Under the pieces are notes generated by a model, which was given only the letters and a program-made list of their open reading frames with translations, did not search any database and was not told the DNA's origin. Of a stretch of DNA of 60,227 bases, positions 40,750 to 48,815 are shown in pieces. Both the position numbers and the translations under genes were made by a program. Positions within the stretch are counted from its first letter, which is position 1; each line of letters opens with the position of its first letter. The DNA comes from Lachnospiraceae bacterium (GTDB lineage Bacteria > Bacillota > Clostridia > Lachnospirales > Lachnospiraceae). The DNA lies in NCBI GenBank assembly GCA_900751785.1, contig CAADSM010000072.1, forward strand, positions 1 to 60,227. Reading direction: 5' to 3'.

Positions 40750-43686
40750 ATGAAACGTATGTTAACTGATCAAATGAAAGATGGATTTAATACTGCTTAT
40801 ATAGACAAAACATATTCTTCAAATCTTGCTTATAAGCCGCAATTCATCTCTAACAACTACAAAGAAGGCCGTAAGGTTCTCTCATCCATTGAGGATGAGC
40901 TTTTGTCATGTAAAGAATTTTTTATCAGCGTAGCATTTATTACCATGGGCGGCGTTACTCCGCTTCTTCAGACATTAAAAGAATTGGAAAGACGTCATAT
41001 ACCTGGAAAGATTCTTACAACAGATTACCAGAATTTCAGTGAACCAAGAGCGCTTCGCAAGCTTGCGGAGTTAAGCAATATTACGTTAAAAATGTATCGG
41101 ACGGATGAAGCGCAGGAGGGTTTTCATACCAAAGGATATATTTTTAAGAACGAAGAGCTCTACAGAATTATTGTTGGAAGTTCGAATTTGACATTAAGTG
41201 CGCTGACAAAAAACAGAGAATGGAATACTAGGGTTGTCTCGACAGATCAGGGGGAATATGTTGAGGATTTGATGGAAGAGTTTACAGATCTGTGGGACTC
41301 TAAATATGCTGTTGCATTTGATGATTTTATCGATGAATATTCGTTAAACTATCGTGTTATTCAAAAGCAGAGAAAAATTGCGAAACAAGCACAGATCCCG
41401 TCGCTGGAACAGTATAAACTGCAGCCAAATTCAATGCAGTTAGGATTTATTGCAAATCTTGACAAAATACAAAAGTCCGGAGAATCAAAAGCATTATTGA
41501 TTTCAGCCACAGGAACAGGGAAAACATATGCATCAGCATTTGCGTTGCGTGAAGAAGCGGTAAAGAAAGTGCTGTTCTTAGTACATAGGGAACAGATTGC
41601 AAAGCAGGCAATTGCCAGCTACAAGAAAGTATTTGGAAATACAAGAACATTTGGCTTGCTTTCTGGAAATTCAAAGGATTTTGATGCGGATTATTTGTTT
41701 TCAACAATGCAGATGATGGCCAAACCGGAAATTCTTTCAAAATTTCAGAGGGATGAATTTGAAACCATTATTATAGACGAAGCGCATCGAACTGGTGCAA
41801 CAAGCTATCAGAATATTATGCGGTATTTCACTCCTAAATTTTGGCTGGGTATGACGGCTTCACCGGAGCGGACGGACTCTTTTGATGTGTATGAGGCATT
41901 TGACCATAATATTGCTTATGAAATACGTCTTCAGCAGGCTTTGGAAGAAACTCTGTTATGTCCGTTTCATTATTTTGGAATCACAGATCTGCAGATTGAT
42001 GGAGAAACTGTCGACGAAGAAACGGGATTGAAAGATTTCAATAAGCTTACCTGTGATGAACGTGTTGATTATGTGATCGAACAGATGGAATATTATGGAT
42101 ACTGTGGACGATGTCCCAAGGGATTAATTTTTTGCAGTTCCAAAAAAGAAGCGAGTACATTAAGCGAAAAGTTTAATGAAAGAGGATACAGGACACTGGC
42201 ACTGACAGGAGATGACAGCCAGGAAAAGAGAGAGCAGGCAGTGGAGCGGCTTGTATTGGATTATGGTGAAGATAAGCTTGATTATATATTTACAGTTGAT
42301 ATTTTTAATGAAGGCGTCGACATTCCAGAGATTAATCAGGTTATTATGCTGCGGCCGACAGAATCGCCTATTGTATTTGTTCAGCAGTTGGGACGTGGAC
42401 TACGAAAAGCTGATGATAAAGAATATGTTGTGATCCTTGATTTTATCGGAAATTATAAGAACAATTTTATGATACCGATTGCATTGTCCGGCGACAGGAG
42501 TTATAACAAGGACAATATCCGCCGCTATGTGCTGGAGGGAGAGCGGATTATACCAGGCTCATCTACAATTCATTTTGATGAAATATCACGAAAACGAATT
42601 TTCGCAGCTATTGACAGTGCTAATTTCAGTGATATTAAACTGATTAAAGAGAACTATAAGAATCTGAAAAATAAACTGGGGCATATTCCGGCGTTGAAAG
42701 ACTTTGATACATATGGCGAGATGGACGTTCTGAGGATTTTTGATAACAGCAGTTTGGGATCATACTATAAGTTTCTAGTCAAGTATGAAAAAGAATATAC
42801 AGTCAGACTTTCAGCTTCAGAAGAGAAGGTAATTGAGTTTGTCTCCAGGAAGCTTGCAAGCGGAAAGAGGATTCATGAGCTTGCCTTGCTAAATAGGATG
42901 TTGAGTTATCGTCATGGCTTCTTTTCAATCTGGAAAGAAGAGATGGCGGAGGACTATGGGATAAATCTGCAGGATAAAACAGTAAAAAATGTTGTTAATG
43001 TAATGACAAATGAATTTCCGACTGGTTCGGGGAAAAAGACATATGCAGACTGTATTTTTTTGGAAAAAATGGAGCAAAAAGATTATGATATTTCCGATGA
43101 ATTTGACAGCATGCTTCAGAATCCGGATTTTTATCGGATTTTGAAAGAACTGGTTGAATTTGGGATTTCCAGATATAAAGAAAATTACAGCCATAGATAT
43201 CAGGATACCAGTTTTGTGCTTTATCAGAAATATACATATGAGGATGTCTGCCGTTTGCTGGAATGGGAAAATAATGAAGTTCCACTGAATCTGGGTGGTT
43301 ACAAGTATGACCGAAAAACGAAGACGTTTCCTGTGTTTATTAATTATGACAAGGAAGAAGATATTCAGGATACGATCAAGTATGAGGATCATTTTGTGAG
43401 TCCAAATAGACTGATTGCTATTTCGAAGCAGAGCAGGACCAAGGATTCGGAAGATGTTCAGAATTTCCTGCATGCACAGGAGCGGGGAATAGATGTAGAG
43501 CTGTTTGTCCGAAAGAATAAAGACGACAAGATTTCAAAAGAATTTTATTATCTGGGAAGAATGAAGGCAACGGGACAAGCTACAGAATTTATTATGGCGA
43601 ATACAGACAAAACAGCAGTGGAAATAGAATGGGAGCTGGACACTCCCGTTCGTGAAGATATTTACGAATATATTGTGAACAACTAA
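40750..43686 (+). CDS. PLD-nuclease/DEAD-box helicase/DUF3427 protein
   Basis: 978 residues. N-terminal PLD-like domain (~25-190), with EGFHTKGYIFKNEELYRIIV GSSNLT giving the H-x-K and S-N residues. The helicase domain runs from ~225: motif I SATGTGKTYA, motif II IIIDEAHRTG, motif III GMTASPERTD, motif VI QQLGRGLRKA. The C-terminal half (~590-978) is DUF3427, ending EIEWELDTPVREDIYEY. Such proteins unwind DNA and probably cut it; they recur in defence islands as I recall. Base composition is AT-rich compared with the jet genes, suggesting transfer. The NUDIX gene begins 12 bases after its stop. Confidence 0.85.
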   Translation: MKRMLTDQMKDGFNTAYIDKTYSSNLAYKPQFISNNYKEGRKVLSSIEDELLSCKEFFISVAFITMGGVTPLLQTLKELERRHIPGKILTTDYQNFSEPRALRKLAELSNITLKMYRTDEAQEGFHTKGYIFKNEELYRIIVGSSNLTLSALTKNREWNTRVVSTDQGEYVEDLMEEFTDLWDSKYAVAFDDFIDEYSLNYRVIQKQRKIAKQAQIPSLEQYKLQPNSMQLGFIANLDKIQKSGESKALLISATGTGKTYASAFALREEAVKKVLFLVHREQIAKQAIASYKKVFGNTRTFGLLSGNSKDFDADYLFSTMQMMAKPEILSKFQRDEFETIIIDEAHRTGATSYQNIMRYFTPKFWLGMTASPERTDSFDVYEAFDHNIAYEIRLQQALEETLLCPFHYFGITDLQIDGETVDEETGLKDFNKLTCDERVDYVIEQMEYYGYCGRCPKGLIFCSSKKEASTLSEKFNERGYRTLALTGDDSQEKREQAVERLVLDYGEDKLDYIFTVDIFNEGVDIPEINQVIMLRPTESPIVFVQQLGRGLRKADDKEYVVILDFIGNYKNNFMIPIALSGDRSYNKDNIRRYVLEGERIIPGSSTIHFDEISRKRIFAAIDSANFSDIKLIKENYKNLKNKLGHIPALKDFDTYGEMDVLRIFDNSSLGSYYKFLVKYEKEYTVRLSASEEKVIEFVSRKLASGKRIHELALLNRMLSYRHGFFSIWKEEMAEDYGINLQDKTVKNVVNVMTNEFPTGSGKKTYADCIFLEKMEQKDYDISDEFDSMLQNPDFYRILKELVEFGISRYKENYSHRYQDTSFVLYQKYTYEDVCRLLEWENNEVPLNLGGYKYDRKTKTFPVFINYDKEEDIQDTIKYEDHFVSPNRLIAISKQSRTKDSEDVQNFLHAQERGIDVELFVRKNKDDKISKEFYYLGRMKATGQATEFIMANTDKTAVEIEWELDTPVREDIYEYIVNN

Positions 43687-43698
43687 TGGAGGAACTCA

Positions 43699-44094
43699 AT
43701 GAAAACAGTAAAAGTAGTCGCAGCAATCATCATACACAACAACCGCATTTTTGCCACTCAGCGTGGATACGGTGACTTTAAAGACGGCTGGGAGTTCCCT
43801 GGCGGCAAGATCGAACCAGGAGAAACACCTCAGCAGGCACTTGTCCGTGAAATCAAAGAAGAGCTGGATACGGAGATTGAAGTCGGAGATTATCTGGAGA
43901 CAGTAGAGTATGACTATCCGAATTTTCATCTGTCTATGGATTGCTTTTTCTGTACGATCAAGATGGGAGATCTTGTCCTGAGAGAGCATGAAGCTGCAAA
44001 GTGGCTGACGGTTGAGACTTTAGATGATGTGGATTGGCTGCCGGCAGATAAAGTACTTATTGAACAGATTAAACGATATCTTAGGAATCACTGA
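43699..44094 (+). CDS. NUDIX hydrolase, MutT-like nucleotide pyrophosphohydrolase
   Basis: 131 residues. Nudix box GGKIEPGETPQQALVREI followed by KEEL (G-x5-E-x7-R-E-U-x-E-E-x-G-U) is complete; the opening VKVVAAIIIHNNRIFATQRG YGDFKDGWEFPGG is typical of MutT. The expected activity is hydrolysis of (oxidised) (d)NTPs or related nucleotides. GGAGG precedes the ATG, and only 12 bases separate it from the PLD-helicase-DUF3427 gene, so the two are co-expressed. Whether the NUDIX cleans damaged nucleotides or supplies or destroys a signal nucleotide in a defence context is unknown. Confidence 0.9.
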   Translation: MKTVKVVAAIIIHNNRIFATQRGYGDFKDGWEFPGGKIEPGETPQQALVREIKEELDTEIEVGDYLETVEYDYPNFHLSMDCFFCTIKMGDLVLREHEAAKWLTVETLDDVDWLPADKVLIEQIKRYLRNH

Positions 44095-44165
44095 GATGGC
44101 AAAAGAGTTACGCGCTAAAAAGGATTCATACAAAGCAAAGATTTTTTTAACAAAGGAGGCTCCTC

Positions 44166-44867
44166 ATGAATAAACAATGGAAAAAATTTGATCACCTCAC
44201 CGAAACCTGCTATTCCGACATGGCCCGCGGTGTCTCAGACATAAACAACTGGAACACCTGCTTCACACTCCTTCTCGAGATCATCTCCAACGGACGTGAG
44301 GCAAACCCGGACTTTGCGAAGGAACTCTATCTTCTGGACGACGAGACAGACTACTGCTATGACGTGCAGGGGTGGCTTGAAGACTATCTGGATGAACTGG
44401 ACATGCGCGAGATGTATCCGGAGCTCGAGTCAGCCTGTCGAAAGCTGCTGGCGCTGTTCGAGTGGAAGGAGGAATACCCGTCGGAGATTCGGTTCCTCCT
44501 GGCGTCAGCCTTGGGAAATCAGGGTAAACCGGAGGAGGCGCTGAAGTACTGTGAGGACTGGGAAGTGGAGGAAACGGGCAATCCGCTGGCTGCGGCAGCG
44601 CTGATCTATGCGAAGATCAAGATGAAGGATCTTGAAGGTGCAGAAGAGGTCGTTAAGAGGTACATAGCGGAGGATACTGTATGCACGGAGGAAAATGACG
44701 TGATTTTCACAGCGGCGCTCCGGCTGTATAAAGAGAACGGGAACAAAAAGATGGAAAAGAAAATGGATGACATCCTGGAGGAGTATGACAAAAAGCTTGG
44801 CGAATATCTGACGGGATTGGGGGAGGAAGATCTCGAGTTCATAGATGACGAGATGCCCTTCAATTGA
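44166..44867 (+). CDS. Acidic helical repeat protein, homologue of the Wadjet-linked SEC-C protein
   Basis: 233 residues, very acidic, predicted all-helical repeats. Blocks align with the 29939-31033 product: DDETDYCYDVQGWLEDY (versus [17 protein letters not shown]), FEWKEEYPSEIRFLLASALG (versus [20 protein letters not shown]), and a shared end EEYDKK...DDEMPF (versus EEYEER...WEMPF). It lacks the N-terminal helical block and the SEC-C zinc motif of that protein. AAAGGAGGCTCCTC precedes the ATG. It follows the NUDIX gene by 71 bases and may belong to the same unit. Role unknown; perhaps an adaptor (inference). Confidence 0.7.
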   Translation: MNKQWKKFDHLTETCYSDMARGVSDINNWNTCFTLLLEIISNGREANPDFAKELYLLDDETDYCYDVQGWLEDYLDELDMREMYPELESACRKLLALFEWKEEYPSEIRFLLASALGNQGKPEEALKYCEDWEVEETGNPLAAAALIYAKIKMKDLEGAEEVVKRYIAEDTVCTEENDVIFTAALRLYKENGNKKMEKKMDDILEEYDKKLGEYLTGLGEEDLEFIDDEMPFN

Positions 44868-44896
44868 TGCGCTGAATCTGAGTACATATCCATAGT

Positions 44897-44940
44897 CATA
44901 TAAAACCTGGACATATTTAAGCTGGTTATATAAATGCTGG
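44897..44940 (+). repeat. Three short tandem direct repeats before a small gene
   Basis: CATATAAAACCTGG (44897-44910), CATATTTAAGCTGG (44912-44925) and TTATATAAATGCTGG (44926-44940) form an imperfect array with a 14-15 base period, directly before the ribosome site AAAGGAGG. They could be a regulator-binding array or local slippage. Confidence 0.6.
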
Positions 44941-44955
44941 AAAGGAGGCCGCGCC

Positions 44956-45183
44956 ATGTTTTCTGGATTTTTGAAAAAGAAAAAAGCAGCATCAACACCT
45001 TATGACCCTGCGCTTAAACGTCCCGTGATCCGCTGCAGTATCTGCACCGGTGAACAGGTGGCGGGCTTTCAGCGGCTGGACGACGGAGGCTTTGAGGAGG
45101 TTATGCTGATACGGAACGAGGCGGATCTACGGTTGTTCCGAGAGCAGTATAAGATTGTTGGAAGTATTGAGAAAATTTATTAG
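44956..45183 (+). CDS. Small conserved protein with C-x2-C pair
   Basis: 75 residues: MFSGFLKKKKAASTPYDPAL KRPVIRCSICTGEQVAGFQR, then EEVMLIRNEADLRLFREQYK and IEKIY. I recall close relatives in Lachnospiraceae mis-labelled as aspartate dehydrogenase; the sequence does not contain such an enzyme. The single C-x2-C pair may bind metal with a partner. AAAGGAGGCC precedes the ATG. The AAA ATPase gene begins 18 bases after its stop. Function unknown. Confidence 0.75.
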   Translation: MFSGFLKKKKAASTPYDPALKRPVIRCSICTGEQVAGFQRLDDGGFEEVMLIRNEADLRLFREQYKIVGSIEKIY

Positions 45184-45201
45184 AAAACAAAGGAGTTTAC
45201 C

Positions 45202-45951
45202 ATGAGCGGGCTTTTCAACCTTTTTATCAGAAATATCCGAATCGACTGGCCGCGGATTGAACGGCACTCCTATCTGCGGAATATTCCTGCGATTGCCGGT
45301 CTGGAGGAAATCGATTTTAAGCGGAATATTACTTTTCTTGTCGGAGAGAACGGCACAGGGAAGTCTACGCTCCTGGAAGCGATTGCCGTGGCGTATGGTT
45401 TCAATCCGGAGGGCGGCACGCTGAACTATCGGTTCAGTACATACGATGATGTATCGGAGTTGAGCAGTGCGATACAGATGACGAAAGGATTTCTTCGGCC
45501 GGAGGGAAGTTATTTCTTCCGGGCGGAGAGCTTTTTTAATGTGGCGACTAAGTCGGAGGACTACAGTGAGTTCTCAACACCACTGACATATGGCGGCAAA
45601 TGGCTGCATAAGCAGTCGCACGGCGAGAGCTTTCTGGCGTTCTTCCAGACATTTTCGGGGCGGGGACTCTATATCATGGATGAGCCGGAGGCGGCGCTGT
45701 CTCCTCAGCGGCAGCTGACGCTGTTCATTCAGATGGCAAGGATGGCGGAGCAGGGGGCGCAGTTTATCGCAGCAACTCACTCGCCGATCCTGCTTGGAAT
45801 ACCGGGGGCAGAGATTCTTTCCTTTGACGGTGGGGAGATGCATTCCTGCAGATATGAGGAGACAGAGAGCTATCAGGTCATGGAAACGTTCATCAATAAC
45901 AGGGAAGCGCTGATAGAGAGATTACTAAAGAGCGAAAATGATGAAGTTTAA
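45202..45951 (+). CDS. ABC-type AAA ATPase (RecF/OLD-like, no nuclease domain)
   Basis: 249 residues. Walker A LVGENGTGKSTLLEAIA (~48-64), signature-like SHGESFLAFF (~140), Walker B GLYIMDEPEAALSP (~157) and the switch TATHSP-like AATHSPILLG (~193). This is a compact ABC/OLD-type ATPase of the AAA_21/AAA_15 kind without Toprim. Similar proteins act as toxins, repair sensors or anti-phage ATPases, but stand-alone ones are widespread and mostly unstudied. It sits between the C-x2-C protein and the MrfA-like helicase on the same strand. Confidence 0.85.
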   Translation: MSGLFNLFIRNIRIDWPRIERHSYLRNIPAIAGLEEIDFKRNITFLVGENGTGKSTLLEAIAVAYGFNPEGGTLNYRFSTYDDVSELSSAIQMTKGFLRPEGSYFFRAESFFNVATKSEDYSEFSTPLTYGGKWLHKQSHGESFLAFFQTFSGRGLYIMDEPEAALSPQRQLTLFIQMARMAEQGAQFIAATHSPILLGIPGAEILSFDGGEMHSCRYEETESYQVMETFINNREALIERLLKSENDEV

Positions 45952-46015
45952 AAAGAAATAAAAATATTTATAAATATGCAAAAAAGATGACTGTAAGGAG
46001 AAGGGAGAAACTGCT

Positions 46016-48769
46016 ATGCAGGAGCATAATGTCAAAGCGATACGGGATCTGATCATTTATACGAAGACAATACCGGCGCACCCTGCGTCTTTTGCAGAGT
46101 TTCCGACTGCACTCCATCCGGATATCTGTGATTATCTGACCAGCCATAATATTCCCCGGCTCTATACTCATCAGGCGGAGATGCTTGAGAAGGCACAGGC
46201 TGGGGAGAATGTCGTGATCACGACGTCCACTGCCAGCGGGAAGACACTGAGCTTTCTGCTTCCGGTGCTCCAGGCTGTTCTGGAGGATCCGCTCACCCGG
46301 GCGGTCTTTGTCTATCCGACAAAGGCGCTTGCCGCGGATCAGTACCGGGCACTGCAGCCGTTTCTTGAGTATTTCGGAGAGGGACGGATCGCGGCGGGAG
46401 TCTATGACGGGGATACGATGCCGGCGGAGCGGAGCCGGATCCGAAAAAGCGCGAATCTCATCCTGACGAACCCGGAGATGCTGAATGCGGCGTTTCTGCC
46501 GAATCACAGCAAATACGGGTTTGATTTTATTTTTACAAATCTGAAATATATTGTCATTGATGAGCTGCACAGCTACAGAGGGGCTTTCGGCGCCCATCTG
46601 GCCAATATTTTCCGGAGGATGAAGAGAGTCTGCGGATATTATGGGGCAAAGCCGCAGTTTCTGTGCAGCTCTGCCACGATCGCGAACCCGGTGGAGCTCT
46701 CGGAAAAAATCTGCGGGGAGAAGTTCGCGCTGATCGATCGGGACGGAGCGCCAGCGCCGGAGAAGGAGTACAGGATCGTGCAGCCTCCGGAGATCAAAGG
46801 GAAGAATGACAAGATCTACGGAAGGCGGTCCGCTTCCTCAGTTGCAGCGGAGCTGATCCCTAAGCTGGTGGAGGAAGACCGGCATTTCATCGCATTCGGC
46901 AGGAGCCGGCGGAACGTGGAAGTGATCCTCAAAGAATCGCGGGATAAGCTGGATGCAGCAGGATTCCTGGGACATGGAGACAGCGGGCGGATCGCCGGCT
47001 ACCGGGGCGGCTACACGCCGCTGGAGCGCAGGGAGATCGAGCGGAAGATGACGGAAGGCGAGCTGTCAGGGCTTGTCTCCACCAATGCGCTGGAGCTGGG
47101 GATCGATATCGGGAAGCTGGATTCTACCGTGATCGTGGGATATCCGGGCACAAGAGCTTCCTTCTGGCAGCAGACCGGCCGCGCCGGCCGGAACGGAGGA
47201 AATCCGGAGAAGCCTGCGGGGAAAGACGCGAAGAAGTGCGAGAATTTCCTGATCCTTGAGAACCAGCCCTTTGACCAGTACATTGCCATTGATCCGGAAT
47301 GGCTTTTCTCACAGACCAGTGAGAATGCGATCGTGGATCCGGACAATCTTCTGATCGAGCTGGCCCATATCCGGGCGGCAGCGGCGGAAATGCCGCTGTC
47401 TTTGGACGATATAGCCCTCTTCCCGGATCTGGGTGAGGTGATCCCGGTCCTCATGAACGCAGAAGAGGTGAAAAGTCTTGCCGGGCGGTTTGCCTGGGCG
47501 GGACCGGCATTCCCGGCAGGGGATTACAGCCTGCGGAATATGGATAAGACCCGGTTCAAGCTGATCGTGAAGGCGCAGACGGAGTTTGTGGATGGCAGAA
47601 GAGCAGCGAAGGGAGCTGGAAGAGAGGTTACGGAGATGGATGAGTCTCAGGCGTACTATGAGCTTCATCCGGGTGCGGTGTACATGCATGAGGGCGTGCT
47701 GTATGAGGTGCTGAAGCTGGACCTGGTCAGCAGGACCGCCGAGGCCGTGCCGTTTTCGGGAAATTATTATACTGTCCCGGCTGGAACAGAAGAGACACGG
47801 ATCCTGCAGGCATTTCAGGAGCAGGAGCTGGGGCGGACGCGGATCCGGTTCGGGGATATCAATGTGAATGAAGTGATCTCTATGTATAAGAAGCTCCAGT
47901 TCCACAACCATCAGAACCTGGGATACGTGGAGCTGACACAGCCGCTGCAGAAGGATTACGACACAGAGAGTACATGGATCGGAATACCGGAAAATGTGGT
48001 GCGGGTCTACCGCAGTCTTCTTGTGCCGAACCGGAACGGGGAGATGGTGCTGAACAATCATTTCGAGGGCCTCTGCTATGCGCTGAAGAATGCTTCTATG
48101 ATGACGACCATGACAGAACGGGACGATATCGACGCAGTCATCTCAAACAATGCAGTGATCCCTGACGGAGCGGAGGATCCGGCGGTTTCCCTCTATATTT
48201 ATGATAAATATGAGGGCGGGCTGGGATATGCTGAAAAAATCTATGAGGTAATGCCTCAGATCATTGAAAATGCAGTCCGCATGGTGGAGGGCTGCCCTTG
48301 CGAGAGCGGCTGCCCTGCCTGTGTGGGTGATTATAATCTGGATAAGAAGATGGTGCTCTGGGGATTGAAGAATCTTCTGGAGGAGAGCGCGCCGCCTGAG
48401 TTTGAAGGAAAGCAGATTGAGGAATCACGTCCGTTTATTCAGAAAGGATTTTCTTTCTATAAGCTGCCGGCAGAGTGGGATGCATTCTGTGACAGCGTGG
48501 TGAAGAACGGGGAGAGCGGAGGCGCTTTTCTTCGGACAGTGGAGCGGGTGGAGACGGCAGGGAGCTGTCTGATCCTGACAGTGGGAAATTCATTTTATGA
48601 GGAATGGCTGATGGATCCGGACAATCTGCGCGGGCTGGAAAACACACTTCGGTATCATGCGATATGCCCGTCGGATATGCGGATTGAGGTCCGGGTTGTG
48701 GAAAACCGGGAGAAAACGGACAAGATCCGTGGAAAACTCCGGCGGCGATATGATGATCTTCTTTCATAA
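46016..48769 (+). CDS. mrfA: MrfA-like DEAD-box helicase with DUF1998/MZB zinc domain
   Basis: 917 residues. Helicase motifs: Q-like YTHQAEML, motif I TTSTASGKTLSFLLPV, DEVH-box IVIDELHSYRGAFG, motif III CSSATIANP, motif VI QQTGRAGRNGG. The C-terminal MZB/DUF1998 region carries the four-cysteine cluster VEGCPCESGCPACVGDYN. Bacillus MrfA with the nuclease MrfB repairs mitomycin-type DNA damage, and eukaryotic Hrq1 is related. No mrfB gene is adjacent here. Downstream comes a UvrD-like helicase. The start is ATG 46016 (AAGGAGAAGGGAG upstream). The stop codon lies within an inverted repeat (48759-48800). Confidence 0.9.
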   Translation: MQEHNVKAIRDLIIYTKTIPAHPASFAEFPTALHPDICDYLTSHNIPRLYTHQAEMLEKAQAGENVVITTSTASGKTLSFLLPVLQAVLEDPLTRAVFVYPTKALAADQYRALQPFLEYFGEGRIAAGVYDGDTMPAERSRIRKSANLILTNPEMLNAAFLPNHSKYGFDFIFTNLKYIVIDELHSYRGAFGAHLANIFRRMKRVCGYYGAKPQFLCSSATIANPVELSEKICGEKFALIDRDGAPAPEKEYRIVQPPEIKGKNDKIYGRRSASSVAAELIPKLVEEDRHFIAFGRSRRNVEVILKESRDKLDAAGFLGHGDSGRIAGYRGGYTPLERREIERKMTEGELSGLVSTNALELGIDIGKLDSTVIVGYPGTRASFWQQTGRAGRNGGNPEKPAGKDAKKCENFLILENQPFDQYIAIDPEWLFSQTSENAIVDPDNLLIELAHIRAAAAEMPLSLDDIALFPDLGEVIPVLMNAEEVKSLAGRFAWAGPAFPAGDYSLRNMDKTRFKLIVKAQTEFVDGRRAAKGAGREVTEMDESQAYYELHPGAVYMHEGVLYEVLKLDLVSRTAEAVPFSGNYYTVPAGTEETRILQAFQEQELGRTRIRFGDINVNEVISMYKKLQFHNHQNLGYVELTQPLQKDYDTESTWIGIPENVVRVYRSLLVPNRNGEMVLNNHFEGLCYALKNASMMTTMTERDDIDAVISNNAVIPDGAEDPAVSLYIYDKYEGGLGYAEKIYEVMPQIIENAVRMVEGCPCESGCPACVGDYNLDKKMVLWGLKNLLEESAPPEFEGKQIEESRPFIQKGFSFYKLPAEWDAFCDSVVKNGESGGAFLRTVERVETAGSCLILTVGNSFYEEWLMDPDNLRGLENTLRYHAICPSDMRIEVRVVENREKTDKIRGKLRRRYDDLLS

Positions 48770-48800
48770 TGTTGCTGTGAACAGCAACATTATGAAAGAA
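48759..48800. repeat. Perfect 20-bp inverted repeat across the MrfA/UvrD junction
   Basis: TTCTTTCATAATGTTGCTGT (48759-48778) and its exact complement (48781-48800) flank a 2-base centre GA. The left arm contains the stop codon of the MrfA-like gene (TAA 48767-48769), the right arm an ATG (48792) in frame with the UvrD-like gene. There is no U-run, so it is not a classic terminator. Confidence 0.85.
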
Positions 48801-48815
48801 AAAGCGGGGATGAAG

